From assembly GCA_023429855.1 (NCBI GenBank), contig JAEZDB010000057.1, positions 1 through 8,794 on the forward strand: 8,794 nucleotides of DNA, given 5' to 3'. The notes below the pieces were generated by a model. The model was not told the origin of the DNA. It saw only the letters and a program-made list of their open reading frames with translations, and made no database searches. Both the position numbers and the translations under genes were made by a program. Below, one piece after another: positions 1-5,778 of the stretch (positions within the stretch are counted from its first letter, which is position 1; each line of letters begins with the position of its first letter). This DNA comes from Actinomycetes bacterium (GTDB taxonomy: Bacteria; Actinomycetota; Thermoleophilia; Solirubrobacterales; Solirubrobacteraceae).

Positions 1-1152
1 CTGCACGGCGAGCCGGTCGACGCGCACGCCGCCGCCGCTGGCGCCGACGCCACCGCGATCTCCGACCTCGCCGCCGCGCTCAAGGAAGCCGGCGACGACC
101 AGGTCGTCCTCTACAGCGAGGCGCTGCTCGCCGGCAGCGCCGCCGACGAGTCGGCCCGCGCGCTGCTGCGCATCGCAGGCGCACTCGGCCTCGCCGGCGA
201 AGACGGCCAGGGCAAGGACGGGTCCGGCCTCTTCGAGATTCCTGCCACGACGAACGGTCGCGGCCTGCGTGAGGTCGGCGTGCTACCCGACGCCGCCACC
301 GGCCTGCGCCCCGTTGCGAAGTCCGGCAAGTCGCTGCCCGAGATCGCGGACGGCCTGGCCGACGGCTCCCTCGGCGCGTTGCTCACCGTGGGGACCGACC
401 CGCTTGCCGACCTGCAGGGCCGCACCGCGTGGCGCGCCGCGCTCGCCAAGGCCAGCTACGTCGCGGTCGCCGGATTCCTCACCGAGGGCGTCGCGGCCTA
501 CGCCGACGTCGTCTTCCCGGCCGAGGCGCCCGCCGAGCAAGAGGGCACGCTCACGCACCCCGACGGCCGCCTGCAGCGCGCCCGTCCGGCGATCAAGAAG
601 CCCGACGGCGTCCGCGCCGGCTGGTGGGTGCTGGCGCAGCTCGCCGCGCGCCTGGGCGACCGCACGCCGCTCTACACGGCGGGCATGGTCTACGCCGAGC
701 TCGTCGACGACGTTGCCTTCTACGCCGGTATTACGCTCGACGACATCGGCGGCAAGGGCCTGCGCTGGCAGGAGACGTCGGCCGCTGGCGCTTGGCCGAA
801 GGGCACCAAGTCGCTTGACGCGACCGCAGAGCCGTTCGCCGTGCCTGCGCCCAACGGCACGCTGCGCCTTGCGCGCGCCGGGTCGATGTGGCGAATTCCC
901 GAGGTCGCGGCCTCGCCTGCGCTGCGGTTCCTCGTGCCGCAGGCCGACGCACGCCTGTCGCCGGTCGACGCGCAGCGCCTCGAGCTCGCCGAGGGCGCAC
1001 CCGCGATGCTTACCGTCGACGGCGTCGAGATCGCCGTCACGACCCGCCTCGACTCGCAGGTGCCCGCGGGCACCGTCGTGGCGCAGGCCGGCGTGCCCGG
1101 CGGCGGCGCCGACGAGCTGCCCCTCGGACCGGTCGAGGTGCGCAAGGCATGA
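1..1152 (+). CDS. nuoG: NADH-quinone oxidoreductase subunit G, C-terminal part (5' end outside window)
   Basis: This is the large peripheral-arm subunit of complex I. Its N-terminal part, which carries the Fe-S clusters, lies upstream of the window. The reading frame is open from base 1, giving 383 codons of a protein that is usually about 800-900 residues. What remains is the molybdopterin-oxidoreductase-like region, which in NuoG is generally considered structural and without a cofactor. Recognisable family stretches are [12 protein letters not shown] (about fragment residues 86-97), [11 protein letters not shown] (about 131-141) and [12 protein letters not shown] (from 172), followed by an [13 protein letters not shown] stretch. 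The last ~80 residues ([20 protein letters not shown] onward) look like the dinucleotide-binding-type beta-barrel that closes this family. The stop overlaps the nuoH start by 4 bases (ATGA, 1149-1152). Assignment rests on these motifs plus the following nuoH. No frameshift or internal stop is seen. Confidence 0.93.
   Translation: MHGEPVDAHAAAAGADATAISDLAAALKEAGDDQVVLYSEALLAGSAADESARALLRIAGALGLAGEDGQGKDGSGLFEIPATTNGRGLREVGVLPDAATGLRPVAKSGKSLPEIADGLADGSLGALLTVGTDPLADLQGRTAWRAALAKASYVAVAGFLTEGVAAYADVVFPAEAPAEQEGTLTHPDGRLQRARPAIKKPDGVRAGWWVLAQLAARLGDRTPLYTAGMVYAELVDDVAFYAGITLDDIGGKGLRWQETSAAGAWPKGTKSLDATAEPFAVPAPNGTLRLARAGSMWRIPEVAASPALRFLVPQADARLSPVDAQRLELAEGAPAMLTVDGVEIAVTTRLDSQVPAGTVVAQAGVPGGGADELPLGPVEVRKA
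1135..1140 (+). promoter_or_regulatory. ribosome binding site for nuoH
   Basis: GAGGTG lies 8 bases upstream of the ATG at 1149 and inside the nuoG coding end. It matches the core of the anti-Shine-Dalgarno complement. It supports ATG 1149 over the in-frame ATG at 1173. Confidence 0.6.
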
Positions 1153-2189
1153 CCGGCGTCGAGTTCCTCCCGATGGCGGAGACGTTCGCCGTCGAGACGT
1201 GGTGGGTCCAGGTCATCAAGGGCATCGTCATCGCGATCATCGGCTTCTCGCTGATCCCGGCCGCGGTGACCGTCGAGCGCAAGCTGCTCGGCCGGTTCCA
1301 GCACCGCTACGGCCCCAACCGCGCGGGCCCTTACGGCACGCTGCAGGCCGGCGCCGACATCCTCAAGCTGCTCGGCAAGGAGAACTTCCGCCCGGCTGCG
1401 TCCGACGGGTTCCTCTTCTACCTCGCACCGATGCTCGCCGTGATCGCGGCCGTCGCGACGTTCGCGATCATCCCGCTCGGCGAGGTCGTCACGATCTTCG
1501 GTCAGCCCGTCGGCCTGTATGGCATCGACGTGGGCATCGGCCCGCTCTACGTGTTCGCGCTCGGCTCCATCGCCTTCTACGGCCTGGTGCTCGGCGGCTT
1601 CGCGTCGGGCTCGAAGTACTCGTATCTGGGCGCCATGCGCGCTGCAGCCCAGCTGATCTCCTACGAGGTTGCCCTGGGCCTGTCGCTCATCGGCGTGATC
1701 ATGATCACCGGGAGCCTGTCGCTCGTCGACATGGTCAACTACCAGCAGGCAAATCTCTGGTTCGTCGTGACGCAGCCGGTTGGCTTCCTGATCTTCGTGA
1801 TCGCCGGCATGGCCGAGACGAACCGCGCGCCGTTCGATCTCGTCGAGGCCGACTCCGAGATCGTCGCCGGCTACATGACCGAGTACGGCGGCGGCGGCTT
1901 TGCCAGCTTCTACGCGGCCGAGTACCTCAACATGATCATCGCGGGCGCGATCGCCACGACGGTGTTCCTCGGCGGCTGGGCGATCCCCGGCTGGTCCGAC
2001 GCGCCCGACTGGATCGCGCCGTTCGTCGTGATCATCAAGACGTTCATTTTCGTCTTCTTCTTCGTGTGGATCCGCGCGACGCTGCCGCGCCTGCGCTACG
2101 ACCAGCTGATGAGCTTCGGCTGGAAGATCCTGCTCCCCCTGGCGACGCTGAACGCGCTCGTCACCGCGATCGTGGTGGTCACCCTGTGA
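1149..2189 (+). CDS. nuoH: NADH-quinone oxidoreductase subunit H
   Basis: NuoH is the membrane subunit that docks the peripheral arm, forms much of the quinone-binding chamber and starts the proton-translocation path. The product is 346 residues, a normal family length, with several hydrophobic segments. Family motifs include [20 protein letters not shown] (from about residue 42) with E43-R44-K45, the TM-embedded [11 protein letters not shown] with E173, and the cytoplasmic acidic loop [20 protein letters not shown] (about 223-241) with D230, E233, D235 and E237. After this loop come GYMTEY and then YGGGGF. Relatives usually have GYHxEY followed by a SGxKF/SGxRF-like sequence, so a histidine and a basic residue are missing here. 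The ATG overlaps the nuoG stop and has a GAGGTG site. A second in-frame ATG at 1173 is possible but less well supported. The stop overlaps the nuoI GTG (2186-2189), suggesting translational coupling. Confidence 0.96.
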   Translation: MTGVEFLPMAETFAVETWWVQVIKGIVIAIIGFSLIPAAVTVERKLLGRFQHRYGPNRAGPYGTLQAGADILKLLGKENFRPAASDGFLFYLAPMLAVIAAVATFAIIPLGEVVTIFGQPVGLYGIDVGIGPLYVFALGSIAFYGLVLGGFASGSKYSYLGAMRAAAQLISYEVALGLSLIGVIMITGSLSLVDMVNYQQANLWFVVTQPVGFLIFVIAGMAETNRAPFDLVEADSEIVAGYMTEYGGGGFASFYAAEYLNMIIAGAIATTVFLGGWAIPGWSDAPDWIAPFVVIIKTFIFVFFFVWIRATLPRLRYDQLMSFGWKILLPLATLNALVTAIVVVTL

Positions 2190-2719
2190 GCCCGCTTCCT
2201 GAGCACGACTCCTACTTCATCCAGCGCGGCCCTGAGCCGGGCGGCTCGGGCGGCGTCGGCCGCGCGTTCGGCGAGACGCTGCGTGGTCTGAAGACCACGT
2301 TCAACCGCCTCGTCGAGGGGCCCGACACGGTCCAGTACCCCGAAGAGAAGATCCCGGTGTACCCGCGGTTCCGCGGCCGCCACCGCCTGCACCGCTTCGA
2401 GGACTCGGGCCTGGAGAAGTGCGTCGGCTGCTCGCTCTGCGCCGCCGCGTGCCCGGCTGACTGCATCCGCGTCGTCGCCGCCGAGAACACCCCAGAGCAC
2501 CGCGTCTCGGGCGGCGAGCGCTATGCCGCCGTCTACGAGATCAACATGAGCCGCTGCATCTTCTGCGGGTACTGCGAGATCGCGTGCCCGTTCGACGCGA
2601 TCACCATGGGCAACGACTTCGAACTGGCCGACTACACGCGCTCGGACCTCATCTTCACCAAGGAGATGCTGCTCGCCGAGCCGCTCGAGCGCACGCCGCT
2701 GCGCGCGGAGGGCGAGTAG
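2186..2719 (+). CDS. nuoI: NADH-quinone oxidoreductase subunit I (two 4Fe-4S ferredoxin-type subunit)
   Basis: NuoI carries the two tetranuclear clusters (N6a/N6b) that pass electrons towards cluster N2 and quinone at the foot of the peripheral arm. The product is 177 residues. Two complete CxxCxxCxxxCP motifs are visible: C79-C82-C85-C89-P90 and C124-C127-C130-C134-P135. Each motif supplies three cysteines to one cluster and the fourth to the other, as in 8Fe ferredoxins. The N-terminal ~70 residues include the conserved [19 protein letters not shown] stretch. The end, [10 protein letters not shown], is typical of actinobacterial and related NuoI. The start is taken as GTG 2186, which overlaps the nuoH stop as GTGA. 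The frame is open far upstream, but that region is nuoG/nuoH coding in another frame, and the next internal Met is residue 121, too late. No strong Shine-Dalgarno site is seen, so coupling to nuoH is likely. It is followed by a 7-base gap before nuoJ. Confidence 0.96.
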   Translation: MSPLPEHDSYFIQRGPEPGGSGGVGRAFGETLRGLKTTFNRLVEGPDTVQYPEEKIPVYPRFRGRHRLHRFEDSGLEKCVGCSLCAAACPADCIRVVAAENTPEHRVSGGERYAAVYEINMSRCIFCGYCEIACPFDAITMGNDFELADYTRSDLIFTKEMLLAEPLERTPLRAEGE

Positions 2720-2726
2720 CCACCCG
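2720..2726 (+). other. nuoI-nuoJ spacer, the only intergenic bases in the window
   Basis: There are seven bases between the nuoI TAG and the nuoJ ATG. The best Shine-Dalgarno-like sequence, GGAGGG at 2707-2712 inside nuoI, sits about 15 bases from the ATG, longer than ideal. Nothing else is seen in the spacer. Confidence 0.8.
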
Positions 2727-3467
2727 ATGACGGAAGTCCTGTTCTTCCTCAGCGCGATCGTCGCGATCGCGGGGGCCATCGGCGTTATCGCGCTGAAGAA
2801 CCCCTTCAACAGCGTCCTCGCGCTGGTGGTCCACCTCGTCGCGCTCGCGATGCTCTTTTTGCTGCTGCACTCCGAGTTCGTCGCCGCCGCGCAGGTCGTC
2901 GTCTACGCCGGCGCCGTGATGGTGCTCTATGTGTTCGTGTCGGCCTACGTCGGCGAAGAGGGCGAGACGTGGACCAGCAGCGGGCGGCTCCAGCGCGGCC
3001 TGGCCCTGCTGCTGGCCGGCGCGCTGGGCGCCGAGCTGCTGATCGCGGTGCTCGGCTCGGGCCTGCGCGGTCTCGCCGACGCCGACGAGCTGCCGACCCT
3101 CGAGGCCGGCTTCGGCGGCGCCGCTCAGATCGGCGAGCTGCTGCTGACCCGCTACCTGCTGGCTTTCGAAGCCGCGTCGCTCCTGCTGCTCGCCGCGGCC
3201 GTCGGTGCCGTGCTGCTGGCGCGCCGCCGAGAGGGCGGCATCCCCGAGGGACCGCGCGTCCTGGCCGTGACCGATCTCGTGCCCAGCGCTGGCACCGGGT
3301 CGATGACCGAAGGCACCCGCGGCACGCTCGCCGCCCGCGCGATGGAGGCCGACCGCCTCGCCGAACGGGTCGTCGCCGAGCGCACCCGCCAGGCCGCGAA
3401 GGCCGCCGAAGCCAAGGCCGCTGAGGCGAAGACCGAGGCCGACAAGACCGACGGGGGTGACGCGTGA
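2727..3467 (+). CDS. nuoJ: NADH-quinone oxidoreductase subunit J with long hydrophilic C-terminal tail
   Basis: NuoJ is a small membrane subunit beside NuoH/NuoK/NuoA. Its TM3 undergoes the pi-bulge/alpha-helix transition linked to coupling in known complex I structures. The product is 246 residues, while many bacterial NuoJ proteins are roughly 165-200. The N-terminal half is typical: N25-P26-F27 after TM1 and the TM3 stretch QVVVYAGAVMVLYVF with the conserved Tyr60. Five hydrophobic segments end near residue 165, followed by R166-R167-R168, which by the positive-inside rule suggests a cytoplasmic C-terminus. The remaining ~80 residues are hydrophilic, ending in an Ala/Lys/Glu-rich stretch (223-240, with AAEAK twice) likely to be helical. 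The gene stays in frame throughout and overlaps nuoK by GTGA (3464-3467), so the tail is real coding sequence and not read-through of a damaged stop. Function of the tail is unknown. Confidence 0.94.
   Translation: MTEVLFFLSAIVAIAGAIGVIALKNPFNSVLALVVHLVALAMLFLLLHSEFVAAAQVVVYAGAVMVLYVFVSAYVGEEGETWTSSGRLQRGLALLLAGALGAELLIAVLGSGLRGLADADELPTLEAGFGGAAQIGELLLTRYLLAFEAASLLLLAAAVGAVLLARRREGGIPEGPRVLAVTDLVPSAGTGSMTEGTRGTLAARAMEADRLAERVVAERTRQAAKAAEAKAAEAKTEADKTDGGDA
3393..3446 (+). repeat. Ala/Lys/Glu low-complexity coding repeat at the NuoJ C-terminus
   Basis: Residues 223-240 of NuoJ are almost entirely Ala, Lys and Glu. The pentapeptide AAEAK occurs twice in a row (3402-3416 and 3417-3431) with different codons, so the repeat is clearer in protein than in DNA. 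It probably forms a charged single helix or short coiled coil. Confidence 0.7.
3453..3460 (+). promoter_or_regulatory. ribosome binding site for nuoK
   Basis: GGGGGTGA lies inside the last codons of nuoJ, one mismatch from GGAGGTGA. It is well spaced for the GTG at 3464, and it fixes the GTG as the nuoK start. Confidence 0.7.
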
Positions 3468-3763
3468 GCATCACGTGGTACCTCGCCGTGAGCGCGATCC
3501 TCTTCGCGATCGGCCTGTTCGGCGTGTTCGTGCGCCGCAACCCCCTCGTGCTGCTGCTCTGCCTTGAAGTGCTGCTCGGCGCCGCCAACCTGTCGCTGCT
3601 GGCGTTCGACCGCCACCACGGCCAGGGCGACGGCTCGATCCTCGCGATCATCGTGATGGTCGTCGCCGCCTGCGAGGTCACCGTCGGCCTGGGCATCGTC
3701 GTCGCGATGTTCCGCCGCGGCCAGGCGATCGACGTCGACAAGACCCGGGAGCTCCACGGATGA
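3464..3763 (+). CDS. nuoK: NADH-quinone oxidoreductase subunit K
   Basis: NuoK is a three-helix membrane subunit (MrpC-like) that forms part of the fourth proton path between NuoJ and NuoN. The product is 99 residues, a normal length. It keeps the two membrane glutamates essential in the family: E35 in LCLEVLLGAANLSLLAF and E71 in VVAACEVTVGLGIVV, corresponding to E. coli E36 and E72. The R24-R25-N26-P27 loop after TM1 is also typical. The start is GTG with a strong GGGGGTGA site and a GTGA overlap with nuoJ. The stop overlaps the nuoL ATG (3760-3763). The C-terminal DVDKTRELHG is hydrophilic, and its codons contain the likely nuoL ribosome binding site. Confidence 0.97.
   Translation: MSITWYLAVSAILFAIGLFGVFVRRNPLVLLLCLEVLLGAANLSLLAFDRHHGQGDGSILAIIVMVVAACEVTVGLGIVVAMFRRGQAIDVDKTRELHG
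3747..3751 (+). promoter_or_regulatory. ribosome binding site for nuoL
   Basis: GGGAG in the last nuoK codons lies 8 bases before the nuoL ATG at 3760. It is a moderate match. Confidence 0.5.
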
Positions 3764-5778
3764 CCTCGACCGTCGGCACGCTTGCGTGGCTCGTGGTCCT
3801 GCTGCCGCTCCTCGGCAGCCTGACCATCGCGTTCTTCTTCCGCCAGCTGAAGACTGGTCGGGGCGCGGGCGTCATCGCCACGTCGGCGCTCTTCGGGGCC
3901 TTCGCCCTCACGATCGCCGCGCTCGTCGCGCTCCAGGACCTGCCCGAGGAGGAGCGGCACGTGACCGCGACCCTCTGGGACTACGCGGTCACCAGCGGCC
4001 TCGACGTGAAGCTCTCGCTGCTCGTCGACCCGCTGAGCATCGTGATGATGATCGTGGTCACGGGCGTCTCCGCGCTGATCCACCTCTACGCGACGGCCTA
4101 CATGGTGTCCGACGAGGGCTACGCGCGGTTCTTCTCGTACCTCAACATCTTCGTCTTCTCGATGCTTGTGCTCGTGCTTGCGGGCAACCTCGTCCTGCTC
4201 GTCGTGGGGTGGGGCCTGGTCGGCATGGCGTCGTACCTGCTGATCTCGTTCTGGTACCGCCGCCAGACGGCCACGAGCGCCGGCATCAAGGCGTTCCTGA
4301 TCAACGTCGGGGGCGACGTGGGCATCGTGCTCGGCTCGTTCCTGATCCTGCGCCACACCGGCACCACCGACTTCCTCGAGATCTTCGAAGCTGCGCCCGT
4401 CGCGTTCCTCGGGCAGACGAGCGACCTCACCTGGGGCCTCGTGCTGATCCTGATCGGCGCGTTCGCGAAGTCCGCGCAGTTCCCGCTCCACACCTGGCTC
4501 CCCGACGCCATGGAAGGTCCGACGCCGGTCTCGGCCCTGATCCACGCGGCCACGATGGTCACGGCCGGCGTTTACCTGATCGCGCGCCTGCACCCGCTCT
4601 TCGAAATGGCCGACACGGCTGCGGCGATCGGCGTCATCTTCGGCACGATCACGCTGGTGATGGCGGCGACGATGGCGATCGTCCAGACCGACCTCAAGCG
4701 GATCATCGCCTACTCGACGATGAGCCAGATCGGCTACATGATCGTCGCCGTCTCGGCCGGCGCCTACGTGGCGGGCATCTTCCACCTGATGGCGCACGCC
4801 TTCTTCAAGGCCCTGCTCTTCATGGCGGCCGGCTCGGCGATCTCCGCGATGGGCGGTGTCCAAGACATCAACCGCATGGGCGGCCTGCGCAAGGCGCTGC
4901 CCTACACCTACGCCTGCTTCCTGATCGGCTCGCTGGCGCTCGCCGGTCTCCCGCCGTTCTCGGGTTTCTTCTCTAAGGACGAGATCCTCGCCGGGCTGCT
5001 CGAGCGAGGCGACTGGTACACGTGGATCGCGATCATCGGCTACGCCGCTGCGCTGCTCACGGCGACGTACTCGTTCCGCGCGGTCTACCGCGTGTTCCAC
5101 GGCGAGCCCAACGAGGAGACGCAGCAGATCGTCGACGGGCACCACCTGCACTTCGCACCGGCCAACCCGTCGACGGGCGAGGCCGAAGACACCGAGGTCG
5201 GCTTCCCGGGCCCGGACCACAACGTCGCCGAGGACCACCTCCCGATGAAGATCGCGATGGGCGTGCTCGCCTTCTTCGCGGTGTTCGCCGGCCTCCTCCA
5301 GATTCCGCATGTGACCGAGGTCGTCGGCCACTTCCTCGAGCCGACGTTCCACGACAGCGGGCTCATCGAGTACACCCACGCGTCGACCAACACCGCGCTG
5401 GTCGGCATGCTGCTCGGCGCCGGGATGGCGATCGGCGGTATCGCGATCGCCACGCAGCTCTGGCTCAAGTCGCCAGCCACGCCCGGCCGCATCCAGGCCA
5501 AGTTCGGCTGGCTCCACACGCTCCTGCGCCGCGGTTACTACATCGACGAGCTCATCGACTTCGTGATCGTCCGCCCGAGCCGCTGGGCCGGCGCCGTCCT
5601 CGAGCACCACGCCGAGCGCCTCATCACCGGCACGGCGATCATGGGCAGCACGACGGGCCTCGTCCGGATCGCGTCGGCAGCGGTGCGCACCGCCCAAACC
5701 GGTTCGCTGCGCGTCTACGCCGCCGTGATCACGTCGGGCGTTGGCGCCATCCTCCTCTACGCACTGGTGCAGCGATGA
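3760..5778 (+). CDS. nuoL: NADH-quinone oxidoreductase subunit L, atypical TM5 site
   Basis: NuoL is the distal antiporter-like (MrpA/ND5-type) proton-pumping subunit, with a long C-terminal lateral helix along the membrane arm. The product is 672 residues, somewhat longer than the E. coli protein (about 613). Conserved elements are K237 in GAFAKSAQFPLHTWLPDAM (E. coli K229), EGPTPVSALIHAATMVTAG with H262 (H254), FHLMAHAFFKALLF with H342, H346 and K350 (H334, H338, K342), and GFFSKDEIL with K406-D407 (K399-D400). D186 matches E. coli D178. The TM5 motif, normally GWExVG, is GWGLVG: residue 152 is Gly (codon GGC, 4213-4215) at the position of E. coli E144. The nearby NRVGD reads NVGGD, so its Arg is missing too. 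The loop after FHGEP (about residues 448-494) is long, acidic and His-containing. The C-terminus continues through FGWLHTLLRRGYYIDELID to a final hydrophobic helix. Start ATG overlaps nuoK and the stop overlaps nuoM. Confidence 0.97.
   Translation: MTSTVGTLAWLVVLLPLLGSLTIAFFFRQLKTGRGAGVIATSALFGAFALTIAALVALQDLPEEERHVTATLWDYAVTSGLDVKLSLLVDPLSIVMMIVVTGVSALIHLYATAYMVSDEGYARFFSYLNIFVFSMLVLVLAGNLVLLVVGWGLVGMASYLLISFWYRRQTATSAGIKAFLINVGGDVGIVLGSFLILRHTGTTDFLEIFEAAPVAFLGQTSDLTWGLVLILIGAFAKSAQFPLHTWLPDAMEGPTPVSALIHAATMVTAGVYLIARLHPLFEMADTAAAIGVIFGTITLVMAATMAIVQTDLKRIIAYSTMSQIGYMIVAVSAGAYVAGIFHLMAHAFFKALLFMAAGSAISAMGGVQDINRMGGLRKALPYTYACFLIGSLALAGLPPFSGFFSKDEILAGLLERGDWYTWIAIIGYAAALLTATYSFRAVYRVFHGEPNEETQQIVDGHHLHFAPANPSTGEAEDTEVGFPGPDHNVAEDHLPMKIAMGVLAFFAVFAGLLQIPHVTEVVGHFLEPTFHDSGLIEYTHASTNTALVGMLLGAGMAIGGIAIATQLWLKSPATPGRIQAKFGWLHTLLRRGYYIDELIDFVIVRPSRWAGAVLEHHAERLITGTAIMGSTTGLVRIASAAVRTAQTGSLRVYAAVITSGVGAILLYALVQR

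Noticed and set aside
269..2185. Upstream extension of the nuoI frame through nuoG and nuoH
   Set aside because: The frame is open because of high GC content, but the sequence is Arg/Pro/Ala-rich shadow of the two real genes. NuoI family similarity begins only just after the GTG at 2186.
2751..2773. GCGATCG/CGCGATCGCG palindromes as possible regulatory or HIP-like sites
   Set aside because: They recur across the window wherever Ile-Ala or Ala-Ile codons (ATC GCG) occur in hydrophobic helices, so codon usage explains them.
2806..5697. Very long minus-strand open frame (963 codons) opposite nuoJ, nuoK and nuoL
   Set aside because: It is rich in Arg, Asp, Glu and His with low complexity, as expected from the complement of GC-biased membrane-protein codons. 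The + strand holds clearly recognised genes over the same bases. No family motif is seen in it.
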